A DNA stretch of 64,000 nucleotides from Phyllobacterium myrsinacearum (GCF_014138285.1 NZ_JACGXN010000007.1:186001-250000); one strand, 5' to 3'. Counted from the stretch's first letter, positions 29,668-41,585 are shown. Translations and numbers: made by a program. The notes: generated by a model not told the origin, from the letters alone.

Positions 29668-30135
29668 ATGCAAACCGTCGTTATCGTCATTCATCTTCTG
29701 ATTGTACTTGCCCTCGTTGGAGTTGTGCTCATGCAGCGCTCCGAAGGTGGTGGTCTTGGAATTGGCGGCGGCTCCGGTTTCATGAGCGCGCGCGGTGCAG
29801 CCAATGTGCTCACACGCGCCACGGCAATTCTTGCAACAGGTTTCTTTATCACGTCTTTGGCATTGGGCATCATGTCGCGTTATGCGGAAAGCCCGACGGA
29901 TATTCTGAACCGTATCCCGGCGACAACGGGCGGACAGCCTGCGACAGGCGGACAGCCAGCGGGTAGCGGTGGTATTCTCAATCAGCTCCCGGGTGCGCCA
30001 GCTACGACGCCGCCTGCATCGGATGCAAATGCTCCGGCTTCGGGTGCGCCTGCGCCCGCCGAATCAACTGCGCCAGCGCCATCTGCTCCGGTCACGCCGG
30101 CTCAGCCTGCCAATCCTGTTCCGAATTCGCAGTAA
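29668..30135 (+). CDS. secG: Preprotein translocase subunit SecG
   Basis: SecG is a small auxiliary subunit of the SecYEG channel. The 155-residue protein has two membrane helices (about 3-22 and 52-72) separated by the Gly/Ser-rich loop MQRSEGGGLGIGGGSGFMS, which identifies it. An Ala/Pro-rich cytoplasmic tail (about 90-155) is an extension common in alphaproteobacteria. It lies between tpiA and the L,D-transpeptidase gene. Confidence 0.93.
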   Translation: MQTVVIVIHLLIVLALVGVVLMQRSEGGGLGIGGGSGFMSARGAANVLTRATAILATGFFITSLALGIMSRYAESPTDILNRIPATTGGQPATGGQPAGSGGILNQLPGAPATTPPASDANAPASGAPAPAESTAPAPSAPVTPAQPANPVPNSQ

Positions 30136-30343
30136 CAGGCTGAAGAAGTGATTCTATGCAGACGCGCAGCAAATGTGTTGCGCTTCCGCAACCCTTGCAG
30201 GTGAAGAATCAGTCTGCCCTGTTCTTCACGGTGATTTGCATTGAGAAGAAAGCAGTCTTCGGATATCGCCATAATCAGGTTTGGCCTAGGGGGCCTGGCA
30301 AGCGCCGCTGATGGCGCATGCATACTATCCGGGAACTAACATT

Positions 30344-31021
30344 ATGATTTCACGTCGCTCTCTGCTTATCGGAATCTCCGTTCTGGCGCTGGCCGGACCG
30401 GCATCCGCTCAGACCATTGCCAACACGGCTGCCACGCCTGCTGATGGTGCCAACATTGATCCGGCAGCAACCGCTTCCACGGCAAAGCCTGCCAAGGTTT
30501 CCCAGGTACGCAAGCCAGCCCGTGCGGCAGCAGCGACCAAGCGCAATTATTCGCTTGATCCGAAGTATTTGCCGCAGGACGTATCCTTTACAGGTTACAA
30601 GCCAGGCACGATCGTTATCGATCCCAAGGAAAAGTTCCTTTATCTCGTTGAGACATCCACCACAGCACGCCGCTATGGCATTGCTGTTGGCAAGGAAGGC
30701 CTCGAGTTCAAGGGTACTGCTGAAATCCGCACCAAACGCGAATGGCCGCGCTGGATTCCCACCAAGGAAATGATCCAGCGGGAACCTAATCACTATGCCA
30801 AGTACGAGAATGGCATGGATGGCGGTCCTGGCAATCCTCTGGGTGCTCGCGCGCTGTACCTTTCGCAGGGTAACAAGGATACTTATATCCGTATTCACGG
30901 TACCGTGCAGCCATGGACAATCGGCAGCTCCGCTTCGAACGGTTGCTTCCGTATGGTCAATGATCACGTGATCGATCTTTACAACCGCGTCAGTGTTGGC
31001 ACGGAAGTGGTTGTACTGTAA
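30344..31021 (+). CDS. L,D-transpeptidase (YkuD family), exported
   Basis: These enzymes make 3-3 crosslinks in peptidoglycan or attach proteins to it, in the periplasm. The start at 30344 (MISRRSLLIGISVLAL) gives a signal peptide ending near ASA-Q and 225 residues; an upstream in-frame ATG at 30311 would bury it. The YkuD active site is complete, with His in IHGTVQPW and Ser/Cys in SNGCFRMVN. A strong terminator follows. Confidence 0.9.
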   Translation: MISRRSLLIGISVLALAGPASAQTIANTAATPADGANIDPAATASTAKPAKVSQVRKPARAAAATKRNYSLDPKYLPQDVSFTGYKPGTIVIDPKEKFLYLVETSTTARRYGIAVGKEGLEFKGTAEIRTKREWPRWIPTKEMIQREPNHYAKYENGMDGGPGNPLGARALYLSQGNKDTYIRIHGTVQPWTIGSSASNGCFRMVNDHVIDLYNRVSVGTEVVVL

Positions 31022-31042
31022 GAACTATTCATCGCTGAATTG

Positions 31043-31080
31043 AAACGGCCAGACATCGCGTCTGGCCGTTTTGTTTGTTT
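31043..31080 (+). terminator. Intrinsic terminator after the L,D-transpeptidase gene
   Basis: AACGGCCAGA (31044-31053) pairs with TCTGGCCGTT (31061-31070) around a 7-nt loop, followed by TTGTTTGTTT. A second short hairpin, CGGC-TTTCAT-GCCG with ATTTTTTT, lies at 31106-31127 just upstream of pyrG. Confidence 0.88.
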
Positions 31081-31166
31081 GAAAAAAATATTGGGACGGG
31101 AAAAACGGCTTTCATGCCGATTTTTTTGTGGCCAAATCACTCACAAAGGACTAACGAGATAAGCCC

Positions 31167-32795
31167 ATGGCCCGATATGTTTTCATCACTGGCGGCGTGG
31201 TTTCTTCCCTCGGAAAAGGCATCGCCGCAGCTGCTTTGGCAGCCCTCCTTCAGGCTCGTGGATACCGTGTACGGATTCGCAAGCTTGATCCTTATCTCAA
31301 CGTCGACCCCGGCACGATGTCGCCGTATCAGCATGGCGAGGTCTTTGTGACCGACGATGGCGCTGAAACTGACCTCGATCTTGGTCATTATGAGCGCTTT
31401 ACGGGGCGTCCTGCCAACAAGCAGGACAATATCACCACCGGACGCATTTACCGGAACATCATCGAGAAGGAACGCAGGGGGGATTACCTCGGCGCGACTG
31501 TTCAGGTGATTCCGCACGTCACCGATGAGATCAAGAACTTCATCGTTGACGGCAATCAGGACTATGATTTTGTCCTGTGCGAAATCGGCGGCACCGTCGG
31601 TGATATCGAAGCGATGCCGTTCCTCGAGGCGATCCGTCAGCTCGGCAATGATCTGCCGCGCGGCAGTGCCGTTTATATTCACCTGACCCTGATGCCCTAT
31701 ATTCCGGCTGCGGGCGAACTGAAGACCAAGCCGACCCAGCATTCCGTCAAGGAATTGCGCTCGATCGGTATCGCACCTGACATTCTGCTGATTCGCGCCG
31801 ATCGCGAGATTCCGGAATCCGAACGCCGCAAGCTTTCGCTGTTCTGCAATGTCCGCTCCTCCGCGGTCATTCAGGCGTTGGATGTCGATACAATTTATGA
31901 TGTTCCGATGGCCTACCACAGGGAAGGCCTGGATTCGGAAGTTCTGGCAGCGTTCGGTATCGATCCGGCACCGAAGCCCCGCATGGAGCGTTGGGATGAG
32001 GTCAGCAACCGCATCCACAATCCCGAAGGCGAGGTCACGATTGCCGTTGTCGGTAAATACACCGGCCTGAAAGACGCCTACAAGTCGTTGATCGAAGCCC
32101 TTCATCATGGTGGTATGGCCAACAAGGTCAAAGTCAATCTCGACTGGATCGAATCGGAAATATTCGAGCAGGAAGATCCGACCCCTTACTTGCAGAAGGT
32201 GCATGGCATTCTGGTGCCGGGCGGCTTCGGCGAGCGCGGTTCGGAAGGCAAGATTCTGGCGGCAAAATTCGCCCGCGAGAAGAAAGTGCCGTATTTCGGT
32301 ATCTGCTTCGGCATGCAGATGGCGGTCATCGAGGCAGCCCGTTCGCTGGCTGGCGTCGAAAAGGCGTCGTCAAGCGAGTTCGGCCCGACGAGCGAACCGG
32401 TTGTCGGTCTGATGACAGAATGGCTGAAGGGCAACATGCTGGAGAAGCGCACCAAGGCCGGTGATCTCGGCGGCACAATGCGTCTGGGCGCCTATGAAGC
32501 CATGCTGAAATCCGGAACGCGGATTGCCGACATCTATGGCACAACGGATATATTCGAGCGGCATCGTCATCGCTATGAAGTGAACATCGACTACAAGGAC
32601 CGTCTGGAAGAATGCGGTCTGGTGTTCTCCGGCATGTCGCCGGACGGTGTTCTGCCTGAGACCATCGAGTATCCCGATCATCCATGGTTTATCGGCGTTC
32701 AGTACCATCCGGAACTGAAATCACGGCCATTCGAACCGCATCCATTGTTCGCCTCGTTCATTCAGGCGGCAATGGATCAGAGCCGGTTGGTTTGA
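31167..32795 (+). CDS. pyrG: CTP synthase
   Basis: PyrG aminates UTP to CTP using glutamine. The 542-residue protein has the N-terminal amidoligase domain starting [17 protein letters not shown] with the P-loop, and a class I glutamine amidotransferase domain with the nucleophile Cys in [11 protein letters not shown] and the late His-Glu pair in [11 protein letters not shown]. It has its normal length and no sign of fusion. Confidence 0.98.
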   Translation: MARYVFITGGVVSSLGKGIAAAALAALLQARGYRVRIRKLDPYLNVDPGTMSPYQHGEVFVTDDGAETDLDLGHYERFTGRPANKQDNITTGRIYRNIIEKERRGDYLGATVQVIPHVTDEIKNFIVDGNQDYDFVLCEIGGTVGDIEAMPFLEAIRQLGNDLPRGSAVYIHLTLMPYIPAAGELKTKPTQHSVKELRSIGIAPDILLIRADREIPESERRKLSLFCNVRSSAVIQALDVDTIYDVPMAYHREGLDSEVLAAFGIDPAPKPRMERWDEVSNRIHNPEGEVTIAVVGKYTGLKDAYKSLIEALHHGGMANKVKVNLDWIESEIFEQEDPTPYLQKVHGILVPGGFGERGSEGKILAAKFAREKKVPYFGICFGMQMAVIEAARSLAGVEKASSSEFGPTSEPVVGLMTEWLKGNMLEKRTKAGDLGGTMRLGAYEAMLKSGTRIADIYGTTDIFERHRHRYEVNIDYKDRLEECGLVFSGMSPDGVLPETIEYPDHPWFIGVQYHPELKSRPFEPHPLFASFIQAAMDQSRLV

Positions 32796-32849
32796 AACAA
32801 GAGGGGTGTGGCTTGAATTGCAGTTCGCATTGAGGCACACCCTTACCCC

Positions 32850-33746
32850 ATGACCACGATTTCACCCCGCACACCCCGGCCTGTCGATCATCTGGTTCTG
32901 CCTGTCTTGGACCTCGACACGGCGCGCCTGCGTCTTGACGCACTCGGCTTTACTGTTGCACCTGTCGGCATCCACCCGTTCGGCACCGAAAACGCCTGCG
33001 TGTTCTTCAGCGATGACACGTTTCTGGAACCATTGGCCATTGCCCAGCGCGAGACCTGTGAATCCGAGGCGCGCAACGGCAATGTCTTCGTTGCCCGTGA
33101 TCAGGCCTATCGTTTCCGTCAGGGGCAGGAGGGTTTTTCTGCCTTGGTCATGGGAACGCAGGATGCAAGGGCAGATCACGATGCGTTTGTGCAATCGGGA
33201 ATTTCTGCGGGCCGGATGCTGGAATTTTCGCGTGGCTTCAAAACGCCCGATGGTGCAGAAGGAGTGGCGGGTTTTCGTCTTGCCTTCGCCGCCGATCTGC
33301 GGGCACCTGATGCATTTTTCTTTACCTGCGAGCGCGTGAATGCGCCGAAAGTAGATCGTACGGCGCTTCAAACCCACCGGAATGGTGCGATTGGCCTGCG
33401 CGAGATCGTGCTTTCGGAAGTCAATCCGACGGATTTTCAGTATCCCTTGCAGGAACTCGTCAACCAACGCGACGTCAATGCCCATTCATTTGGCATGGAT
33501 ATCCGTGCCTCCAATGCCAATATCACCGTCCTGACGCCCGCAGGTCTTCGATCATTCTTCGGTCTGAATACATCAGAAAATGAGCGCGGTTTGCGCTTGC
33601 AGGCGTTCGTCGTCGGTGTCCGCGATCTGGCTGCGGTTGAAACTCTGCTCGCCAACAACAATATCTCCACTGAAAAGCGCGGCTCCCGCCTCATTGTGCA
33701 TAAGGCACCGGGACAGGGCGCTGCCATTGTATTTGAGGCTTCCTGA
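32850..33746 (+). CDS. VOC-superfamily (glyoxalase-like domain) protein of unknown substrate
   Basis: The 298-residue protein begins [26 protein letters not shown], the opening beta-alpha-beta unit of a VOC metalloenzyme, and has a second related module in the C-terminal half. Such proteins include dioxygenases, glyoxalases and resistance proteins; nothing seen here fixes the reaction. The stop overlaps the kdsA start, so it is probably co-transcribed with kdsA. Confidence 0.8.
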   Translation: MTTISPRTPRPVDHLVLPVLDLDTARLRLDALGFTVAPVGIHPFGTENACVFFSDDTFLEPLAIAQRETCESEARNGNVFVARDQAYRFRQGQEGFSALVMGTQDARADHDAFVQSGISAGRMLEFSRGFKTPDGAEGVAGFRLAFAADLRAPDAFFFTCERVNAPKVDRTALQTHRNGAIGLREIVLSEVNPTDFQYPLQELVNQRDVNAHSFGMDIRASNANITVLTPAGLRSFFGLNTSENERGLRLQAFVVGVRDLAAVETLLANNNISTEKRGSRLIVHKAPGQGAAIVFEAS

Positions 33747-34576
33747 TGTCCCTGAATTCTACAGTATCCGCCGGCTCGGTTGCCTTTTCCAACACTGCTC
33801 AGTTTTCGCTGATCGCGGGACCTTGCCAGATGGAGAGCCGCCAGCACGCGTTTGATATGGCCGGCGCGTTGAAGGAACTCACAGGCAAGCTCGGCATCGG
33901 ACTGGTCTATAAATCAAGTTTTGACAAGGCGAACCGCACGTCTCTGACGGGCAAGCGCGGCTTTGGTCTGGAGAATTCGCTTCCGGTTTTTGCCGATATC
34001 AAAAAGGAGTTTGGCCTCCCAACTTTGACTGACGTCCATACGGAAGAGCAATGCGCAATTCTGGGCGAAGTCGTCGATGTGCTGCAGATCCCCGCATTTC
34101 TCTGCCGTCAGACAGATTTGCTGATTGCTGCGGCCAACACAGGCAAGGTGGTCAACATCAAGAAGGGGCAGTTCCTGGCACCCTGGGACATGAAGAATGT
34201 CATTGCCAAGGTAACGGAAAGCGGCAATCCGAATGTGATGGTCACCGAGCGTGGTGCGTCGTTCGGCTACAACACACTGGTGTCTGACATGCGCTCGCTG
34301 CCGATCATGGCAGGATTCGGTGCACCGGTCATTTTCGATGCCACCCATTCGGTGCAGCAGCCGGGCGGACAGGGCGGCTCGACCGGCGGGCAGCGCGAGT
34401 TCGTGGAAACTCTGTCACGTGCAGCCGTTGCCGTCGGTGTCGCCGGTCTGTTCATCGAAACACATCAGGACCCGGACAATGCACCATCCGACGGCCCGAA
34501 CATGGTGCCGCTCGACCAGATGCCGAGGCTTCTGGAGAAGCTGCTGGAATTCGACCGGATCGCCAAGTCGGCCTGA
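33746..34576 (+). CDS. kdsA: 3-deoxy-D-manno-octulosonate 8-phosphate synthase
   Basis: KdsA condenses phosphoenolpyruvate with arabinose 5-phosphate to make KDO-8-phosphate for the lipopolysaccharide core. The 276-residue barrel contains IAGPCQMES near the N-terminus, [12 protein letters not shown] and the [14 protein letters not shown] active-site segment near the C-terminus. It overlaps the VOC gene and precedes the PRC-barrel gene. Confidence 0.97.
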   Translation: MSLNSTVSAGSVAFSNTAQFSLIAGPCQMESRQHAFDMAGALKELTGKLGIGLVYKSSFDKANRTSLTGKRGFGLENSLPVFADIKKEFGLPTLTDVHTEEQCAILGEVVDVLQIPAFLCRQTDLLIAAANTGKVVNIKKGQFLAPWDMKNVIAKVTESGNPNVMVTERGASFGYNTLVSDMRSLPIMAGFGAPVIFDATHSVQQPGGQGGSTGGQREFVETLSRAAVAVGVAGLFIETHQDPDNAPSDGPNMVPLDQMPRLLEKLLEFDRIAKSA

Positions 34577-34677
34577 TGGTGGCCAAAAAGGTTCCATAGA
34601 AAAACTCGAAATTTTTATGCAACTTTGATGGGATTTGCCCATTTCCCTTTCAGTGACAACAGAAAAGGAGTGAGCAA

Positions 34678-35031
34678 ATGCCAACCAATTCAGGTCATAC
34701 AACAGCAATCCGCGCTTCCCGTGTTATCGGCACCAATGTCTATAATACAGGCGGTGAGAAGATCGGCGAGATCGAAGATGTCATGCTCGACAAGGCGGCT
34801 GACGGCATCATGTTTGCCGTCGTCGGTTTTGGCGGGTTCCTCGGTATCGGTGAAAAATACCATGCCGTTCCTTGGTCGATGCTGGATTACGACACCAACA
34901 ATGACGGCTATGTCGTTCCGTTCACGCGTTCGCAGCTGGAACAGGCTCCGGCACATACGATCAAGGAACTGTCCGAGAATGACGGGCGCAAGGCGCGCGA
35001 TCTTTCGTTCTCCTATTTCAAGGCGGCCTGA
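34678..35031 (+). CDS. PRC-barrel domain protein
   Basis: This small 117-residue protein consists of one PRC-barrel domain (about 10-90; VYNTGGEKIGEIEDVMLD). PRC barrels occur in RimM and in photosynthetic reaction-centre H subunits and otherwise have unclear roles, often stress-linked in rhizobia. A strong ribosome binding site (AAAAGGAG) precedes the ATG. It has its own terminator, suggesting a single-gene transcript. Confidence 0.85.
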   Translation: MPTNSGHTTAIRASRVIGTNVYNTGGEKIGEIEDVMLDKAADGIMFAVVGFGGFLGIGEKYHAVPWSMLDYDTNNDGYVVPFTRSQLEQAPAHTIKELSENDGRKARDLSFSYFKAA

Positions 35032-35064
35032 CCGTTCTTGAAGGTGGAAAGAACGCCTCATACG

Positions 35065-35100
35065 AAAAATGGCCGTCTCTGACGGCCTTTTTTCTGTTTT
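35065..35100 (+). terminator. Intrinsic terminator after the PRC-barrel gene
   Basis: GGCCGTC (35071-35077) and GACGGCC (35081-35087) form a 7-bp stem with a 3-nt loop, preceded by an A-tract and followed by TTTTTTC. Confidence 0.92.
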
Positions 35101-35183
35101 GATCAAGAATTCGTCCTTATGGGGATTTTCCTTGTCATCTTCATTCGCTATTCCAGTGGCGAATGCTGCCCAATGCAAATTGA

Positions 35184-36473
<1,290 letters not shown>

Positions 36474-36498
36474 TTCAGTCAGAGTGCTATGAGATAGG

Positions 36499-36532
36499 AA
36501 TGGCGGGCCCTGTGCCCGCCATTTTAGTTTTC
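36499..36532 (+). terminator. Intrinsic terminator after eno
   Basis: TGGCGGGC (36501-36508) pairs with GCCCGCCA (36514-36521) around CCTGT, followed by TTTTAGTTTT. Confidence 0.9.
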
Positions 36533-36656
36533 AGTAGGGGTGGCGCATCCCGCGAAATGGCGAATTTAATCGGCTGTTAAGCAAAACATTGTTTTATGGC
36601 CAGGTGACTAATCAGGCCATCGTGACCTGATTCCGCATCCCTTCGGGTCATTTGCC

Positions 36657-36989
36657 ATGTGGACAAAACAAAGACGGAAAACCAATCGCGGACGGCTTGT
36701 CGTGCCTATCCTTGCCGCCATGTTTTTCGCCTATTTCGGTTTCCACGCCTATCATGGCGAGTACGGTCTCTATTCCACCATCAAGCTGCAGGAACAGACC
36801 CAACTGCTGCGGGCGCAGTACGATGCCGTCAAGACATCGCGCGTAGAGCTTGAACGTGAGGTCCAACTTATGCATGATGGGACAATCGAGCGGGACATGC
36901 TGGATGAACAGGCCCGCAAAGCGCTGAATGTTTCACGGCCGGATGAAGTCACAATCATGCGTGGCTCCGGCGATTTAACTATTAACTGA
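36657..36989 (+). CDS. ftsB: FtsB/DivIC-family septum formation initiator
   Basis: FtsB-like proteins join FtsL and FtsQ in the cell division complex. The 110-residue protein has a short basic cytoplasmic N-terminus, one membrane helix (about 13-30) and a coiled coil (about 37-75) ending in a short periplasmic domain, with LDEQARKALNVSRPDEV typical of the family. The position after eno is the usual one. Its stop codon lies inside a 10-bp inverted repeat. Confidence 0.85.
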   Translation: MWTKQRRKTNRGRLVVPILAAMFFAYFGFHAYHGEYGLYSTIKLQEQTQLLRAQYDAVKTSRVELEREVQLMHDGTIERDMLDEQARKALNVSRPDEVTIMRGSGDLTIN

Positions 36990-37003
36990 ATTCCAGTTAA
37001 TAG
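36979..37003. promoter_or_regulatory. 10-bp inverted repeat upstream of pdhA
   Basis: CTATTAACTG (36979-36988) and CAGTTAATAG (36994-37003) are exact reverse complements with a 5-bp AATTC spacer. A second pair AGACGTT/AACGTCT (37002-37008, 37024-37030) follows at once. The site lies 115 bp upstream of the pdhA start and could be a regulator-binding palindrome or a 3'-end hairpin of the ftsB transcript; the sequence alone does not decide. Confidence 0.5.
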
Positions 37004-37117
37004 ACGTTTTGTTGTGCATTTTGAACGTCTTATTTGCATAGCTCTTATTCAATTCTGCATATTGTAAGTTCTGCTTTCGCTGCTATTCTCGCCCAACTAA
37101 ATAACAGGGAGTGAGAT

Positions 37118-38149
37118 ATGGCTACGAGGGCGAAAAAAAGCCCTGCGCGTTCCGCGCAGACCTCTGCTGTCAAAGCACCAAAACCAATCCAGTTCACCAA
37201 AGAGCAAGAGCTCGAAGCCTACCGCGAGATGCTGCTGATCCGGCGTTTCGAAGAAAAAGCCGGTCAGCTTTATGGTATGGGTTTCATCGGCGGTTTCTGC
37301 CACCTCTATATCGGTCAGGAAGCTGTTGTTACCGGAATGCAGGCCGCGCTGATTGAAGGCGACCAGGTCATCACCGGTTATCGTGATCACGGCCATATGC
37401 TGGCCTGCGGCATGAGTGCCCGGGGTGTCATGGCTGAACTGACCGGACGCCGCGGTGGCCTTTCCAAAGGCAAGGGCGGCTCCATGCACATGTTCTCGAA
37501 AGAGAAGAATTTCTACGGCGGTCACGGCATCGTCGGTGCACAGGTCTCTCTTGGAACGGGCCTCGCCTTTGCCAATCGCTACCGCGAAAACGGCAATGTA
37601 TCCCTGGCCTATTTCGGTGACGGTGCGGCCAACCAGGGTCAGGTCTACGAAAGCTTCAACATGGCGGCGCTCTGGAAGCTGCCTGTCATCTACATTATTG
37701 AAAACAACCGTTATGCCATGGGCACCTCGGTTTCCCGCGCTTCGGCCGAAACAGATTTCTCCCGTCGCGGCATTTCCTTCAATATTCCCGGTATTCAGGT
37801 TGACGGCATGGATGTACGCGCTGTTCAGGCTGCCGGTGAGGAAGCCACGGCCTGGGCGCGCTCCGGCAAGGGCCCGATGATCCTGGAGATGCAGACATAC
37901 CGGTATCGCGGTCACTCCATGTCGGATCCGGCCAAATACCGTTCCAAGGACGAAGTGCAGAAGATGCGCTCCGAACACGATCCTATCGAGCAGGTGAAGA
38001 GCCGGTTGATCGACAAGGGCTGGTCCACAGAGGACGACCTGAAGAAGATCGACAAGGACGTTCGCGACATCGTTGCCGACGCAGCGGATTTCGCCCAGTC
38101 CGATCCGGAGCCGGATGCATCCGAGCTCTATACCGATATTCTGCTCTAA
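37118..38149 (+). CDS. pdhA: Pyruvate dehydrogenase E1 component, alpha subunit
   Basis: E1 decarboxylates pyruvate using thiamine diphosphate. The 343-residue alpha subunit has a basic/Ala-rich leader (about 1-25), the thiamine-diphosphate motif from [13 protein letters not shown] to IIENN, and the active-site loop [15 protein letters not shown]. It heads the operon pdhA-pdhB-pdhC-SGNH-lpdA. A good AGGGAG site precedes the ATG. Confidence 0.97.
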   Translation: MATRAKKSPARSAQTSAVKAPKPIQFTKEQELEAYREMLLIRRFEEKAGQLYGMGFIGGFCHLYIGQEAVVTGMQAALIEGDQVITGYRDHGHMLACGMSARGVMAELTGRRGGLSKGKGGSMHMFSKEKNFYGGHGIVGAQVSLGTGLAFANRYRENGNVSLAYFGDGAANQGQVYESFNMAALWKLPVIYIIENNRYAMGTSVSRASAETDFSRRGISFNIPGIQVDGMDVRAVQAAGEEATAWARSGKGPMILEMQTYRYRGHSMSDPAKYRSKDEVQKMRSEHDPIEQVKSRLIDKGWSTEDDLKKIDKDVRDIVADAADFAQSDPEPDASELYTDILL

Positions 38150-38162
38150 GGGAGGCGCAACC

Positions 38163-39557
38163 ATGCCTGTAGATATTCTGATGCCAGCGCTCTCGCCGAC
38201 CATGGAAGAGGGCAAACTGTCGAAATGGCTGAAAAAGGAAGGTGACAAGGTCACCTCCGGCGACGTTCTCGCAGAAATCGAAACCGACAAGGCGACGATG
38301 GAAGTGGAAGCAGTCGATGAAGGTACTCTCGGCAAGATTCTTGTGGCCGAAGGCACCGACAATGTGAAGGTCAATACTGTCATCGCCGTTCTTCTGGGCG
38401 AAGGCGAAAGCGCCGATACTGCCAGCGCGCCGAAGGCTGCAGTCGCTGAAGCGCCTGCCAAGGCGGAGGAAGCCCCGAAGCAGGAAGCGGAAGCCGAAAA
38501 GCCTGCTGCGACCGTACCGGCTGCGCCGAAGTCCGAAGTTGCCGCTGATCCGGATATTCCGGCAGGCACTGAAATGGTTTCGACCACTGTACGCGAAGCA
38601 CTGCGCGACGCCATGGCGGAAGAGATGCGCCGTGACCCCAACGTCTTCGTCATGGGTGAAGAAGTCGCCGAATATCAGGGCGCCTACAAGATCACCCAGG
38701 GCCTGCTCGACGAATTCGGTCCCAAGCGTGTTGTCGATACACCGATCACCGAACACGGCTTCGCCGGCGTTGGAGTTGGTGCTGCCATGACCGGCCTGCG
38801 TCCGATCGTTGAATTCATGACCTTCAATTTCGCCATGCAGGCGATTGACCAGATCATCAATTCGGCAGCCAAGACACTTTATATGTCCGGCGGACAGATG
38901 GGCGCACCGATGGTGTTCCGTGGTCCTTCCGGTGCCGCTGCTCGCGTTGCTGCCCAGCACTCCCAGTGCTATGCCGCTTGGTACAGCCATATTCCGGGCC
39001 TTAAGGTCGTCATGCCCTACACGGCTGCCGATGCGAAGGGCTTGCTGAAGGCTGCGATCCGCGATCCGAACCCGGTGATCTTCCTCGAAAACGAGATCCT
39101 CTACGGTCATTCCTTCGATGTGCCGAAGCTGGATGATTTCGTCCTGCCGATCGGCAAGGCCCGTATCCACAAGAAGGGCAAGGACGTTACGCTCGTCTCC
39201 TTCGGTATCGGCATGAACTACACGGTCAAGGCCGAGGTAGAGCTGGCCAAGCTCGGTATCGACGCTGAGATTATCGATCTGCGCACGATCCGCCCGATGG
39301 ATATTCCGACTGTGGTGGAATCGGTCAAGAAAACCGGCCGCTGCGTCACCATCGAGGAAGGCTATCCGCAGTCTTCGGTCGGCACGGAAATCGCCACCCG
39401 CGTCATGCAGCAGGCATTCGATTATCTGGATGCGCCGATCCTGACGATTGCCGGCAAGGACGTTCCGATGCCCTATGCCGCCAATCTGGAAAAGCTGGCA
39501 TTGCCGAATGTTGCTGAAATCGTCGAGGCCGTCAAAGCTGTGACATACACAGCGTAA
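38163..39557 (+). CDS. pdhB: Pyruvate dehydrogenase E1 component, beta subunit with N-terminal lipoyl domain
   Basis: The start at 38163 ([17 protein letters not shown]), 13 bp after pdhA and preceded by GGGAGG, gives 464 residues. An N-terminal lipoyl domain (about 1-80, modified Lys in ETDKATMEV) is joined by an Ala/Glu/Pro linker (about 82-135) to the transketolase-like E1 beta body. A lipoyl domain on E1 beta is a known trait of alphaproteobacterial PDH complexes and means lipoyl groups sit on both E1 and E2. Confidence 0.97.
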   Translation: MPVDILMPALSPTMEEGKLSKWLKKEGDKVTSGDVLAEIETDKATMEVEAVDEGTLGKILVAEGTDNVKVNTVIAVLLGEGESADTASAPKAAVAEAPAKAEEAPKQEAEAEKPAATVPAAPKSEVAADPDIPAGTEMVSTTVREALRDAMAEEMRRDPNVFVMGEEVAEYQGAYKITQGLLDEFGPKRVVDTPITEHGFAGVGVGAAMTGLRPIVEFMTFNFAMQAIDQIINSAAKTLYMSGGQMGAPMVFRGPSGAAARVAAQHSQCYAAWYSHIPGLKVVMPYTAADAKGLLKAAIRDPNPVIFLENEILYGHSFDVPKLDDFVLPIGKARIHKKGKDVTLVSFGIGMNYTVKAEVELAKLGIDAEIIDLRTIRPMDIPTVVESVKKTGRCVTIEEGYPQSSVGTEIATRVMQQAFDYLDAPILTIAGKDVPMPYAANLEKLALPNVAEIVEAVKAVTYTA

Positions 39558-39573
39558 AGGGGAGGAAATCGAT

Positions 39574-40938
39574 ATGCCGATCAATATCACCATGCCGGCT
39601 CTTTCTCCCACCATGGAAGAGGGCAATCTTGCCAAATGGCTTGTCAAGGAAGGCGATAAGGTTGGTCCCGGCGATGTAATTGCCGAGATCGAAACCGACA
39701 AGGCAACGATGGAAGTCGAAGCGGTCGATGAGGGTACGGTTGCCAAGATCGTGGTTCCTGCCGGTACGGAAGGCGTAAAGGTCAATGCACTGATCGCCAT
39801 TCTGGCAGCTGACGGCGAAGATGTCGGCGCCGCTGCCAAGGGTGGCGAAGCTGCTCCTGCGAAAGCTGAAGCAGCGCCTGCCGCGGCTGAGACTCCGAAG
39901 GCAGACACCCCCAAGGAAGAGAAGAAGCCGGAAGCGGCTCCAGCATCTGCGGCGCCCGTCGCCACGGCTGCTGCGCCAGTCAAATCAGGCGACCGGACAT
40001 TCTCTTCTCCGCTCGCACGCCGCATCGCCAAGGATGCCGGTGTTGATCTTTCTGCTGTGACGGGTTCCGGTCCGCATGGCCGTGTGATCAAGAAGGACGT
40101 CGAGGCTGCGATTTCGGGTGGCGGTGCCAAAGCAGCGGCTCCCGCTGCAGCGGCAAGCGCATCTGCGCCTGCAGCAGCTCCGAAACCCATGTCAGATGAT
40201 ACGGTGCTGAAACTGTTCGAGGAAGGCTCTTACGAACTCGTGCCGCATGATGGCATGCGCAAGACGATCGCCAAGCGTCTGCTGGAAGCCAAATCAACTG
40301 TTCCCCATTTCTACCTGACAGTTGATTGCGAACTTGATGCATTGCTGGCCCTGCGTGCGCAGATCAATGCGGCATCGCCGATGCGCAAGACGGAAAAGGG
40401 CGATGTTCCCGCCTACAAGCTTTCTGTCAACGACATGATCATCAAGGCGATGGCTCTGGCCCTGCGCGATGTTCCGGATGCCAATGTGTCCTGGACCGAA
40501 GCCAACATGGTCAAACACAAGCATTCCGACGTGGGCGTTGCCGTGTCGATCCCCGGCGGCCTGATCACACCGATCATCCGCAAGGCTGAACAGAAGACCC
40601 TGTCGGCCATCTCCAACGAGATGAAGGACCTGGCCAAGCGCGCGCGTGACCGTAAGCTGAAGCCCGAGGAATATCAGGGCGGCACAACGGCGGTTTCAAA
40701 TCTCGGCATGTTCGGCGTCAAAGATTTCGCCGCTATCATCAATCCGCCGCATGCCACCATTCTGGCAATCGGTGCGGGTGAGGAGCGGGCAGTCGTCAAG
40801 AAGGGTGAGATCAAGGTTGCCACGGTCATGTCCGTGACGCTTTCGACCGATCATCGTGCCGTCGATGGAGCCTTGGGTGCCGAGCTTGCTCAGGCTTTCA
40901 AGCGCCATATCGAGAACCCGATGGGCATGCTGGTCTGA
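39574..40938 (+). CDS. pdhC: Dihydrolipoamide acetyltransferase (E2) of pyruvate dehydrogenase
   Basis: E2 forms the core of the complex and moves the acetyl group to CoA. The 454-residue protein has one lipoyl domain (about 1-80, Lys in ETDKATMEV), an Ala/Pro linker, a peripheral-subunit-binding domain (about 145-180, [16 protein letters not shown]) and the catalytic domain with [14 protein letters not shown] (His and Asp). Its lipoyl domain is nearly identical to that of PdhB, indicating duplication or gene conversion. Confidence 0.97.
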   Translation: MPINITMPALSPTMEEGNLAKWLVKEGDKVGPGDVIAEIETDKATMEVEAVDEGTVAKIVVPAGTEGVKVNALIAILAADGEDVGAAAKGGEAAPAKAEAAPAAAETPKADTPKEEKKPEAAPASAAPVATAAAPVKSGDRTFSSPLARRIAKDAGVDLSAVTGSGPHGRVIKKDVEAAISGGGAKAAAPAAAASASAPAAAPKPMSDDTVLKLFEEGSYELVPHDGMRKTIAKRLLEAKSTVPHFYLTVDCELDALLALRAQINAASPMRKTEKGDVPAYKLSVNDMIIKAMALALRDVPDANVSWTEANMVKHKHSDVGVAVSIPGGLITPIIRKAEQKTLSAISNEMKDLAKRARDRKLKPEEYQGGTTAVSNLGMFGVKDFAAIINPPHATILAIGAGEERAVVKKGEIKVATVMSVTLSTDHRAVDGALGAELAQAFKRHIENPMGMLV

Positions 40939-40946
40939 GGCCGATA

Positions 40947-41585
40947 ATGAAAACGGTGCTCTGCTATGGCGATTCGCTGACCTGGGGCTATAAGCCCGAC
41001 GGGTCGGGGCGTCATGCCTTGGCGGACCGCTGGCCGCAGGTGCTTCAGGCTGAACTCGGCAATGGCGGTCACGTTGTTGCCGATGGCCTGAATGGCCGGA
41101 CAACGGCTTTTGACGATCATCTGTCCGGTTTCGAGCGTAATGCTGCCAAAACGCTGACCACCGCGCTTGGCACGCATTTTCCACTCGATCTCGTGATCAT
41201 CATGCTCGGCACCAACGACATGAAGACTTTCATCTGCGGCAACGCGTTAGGTACCAGGCGCGGCATGCAACGGCTGATTGAGATTGTCCGCACCGCGCCG
41301 TACCAGCTTGGTGTGAAAGCGCCTGATATTCTGATCATGTCTCCACCGCCGCTCGGCGAGACGGACGGTCCGGAATTCAGGCTGGTGTTCGAGCAGGGCA
41401 TCGAACAATCACGCTTGCTCGCCGCGTTTTATGAAGATGCCGCCCGACAGGCCGACTGCGCGTTTTTCGATGCGGGATCGGTAGCAAAAACATCATCCGT
41501 CGATGGCGTGCATCTGGATGCAGACAATACACGGGCAATCGGTAAAGCCATTGCACCAATCGTTCGAGGCATACTCGATATTTAG
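40947..41585 (+). CDS. SGNH/GDSL-family hydrolase (arylesterase-like)
   Basis: This is a predicted serine esterase or lipase of 212 residues with no signal peptide. The SGNH blocks are complete: Ser in CYGDSLTWGY, Gly/Asn in LGTNDMK and Asp/His in VDGVHLDAD. It lies 8 bp after pdhC and 23 bp before lpdA, inside the pyruvate dehydrogenase operon. That location is shared by several Rhizobiales as far as I recall, but the substrate is not known from sequence. Confidence 0.88.
   Translation: MKTVLCYGDSLTWGYKPDGSGRHALADRWPQVLQAELGNGGHVVADGLNGRTTAFDDHLSGFERNAAKTLTTALGTHFPLDLVIIMLGTNDMKTFICGNALGTRRGMQRLIEIVRTAPYQLGVKAPDILIMSPPPLGETDGPEFRLVFEQGIEQSRLLAAFYEDAARQADCAFFDAGSVAKTSSVDGVHLDADNTRAIGKAIAPIVRGILDI

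Noticed and set aside
30157-30310. A 50-codon ORF between secG and the L,D-transpeptidase
   Set aside because: No ribosome binding site, no hydrophobic or family features, and an unlikely composition. The gap also has an 8-bp inverted repeat (GTGAAGAA/TTCTTCAC) without a T-run. I see nothing firm there.
37097-38653. A 518-codon minus-strand open frame opposite pdhA
   Set aside because: Antisense shadow with no plausible domain content; pdhA is certain on the plus strand.
37983-40190. A 735-codon minus-strand open frame opposite pdhB and pdhC
   Set aside because: It is the antisense shadow of the Ala/Glu/Lys-rich pdh genes in high-GC sequence. The protein is low-complexity (Ala/Gly/Ser runs) with no start signal, and the plus strand has complete, well-known enzymes.
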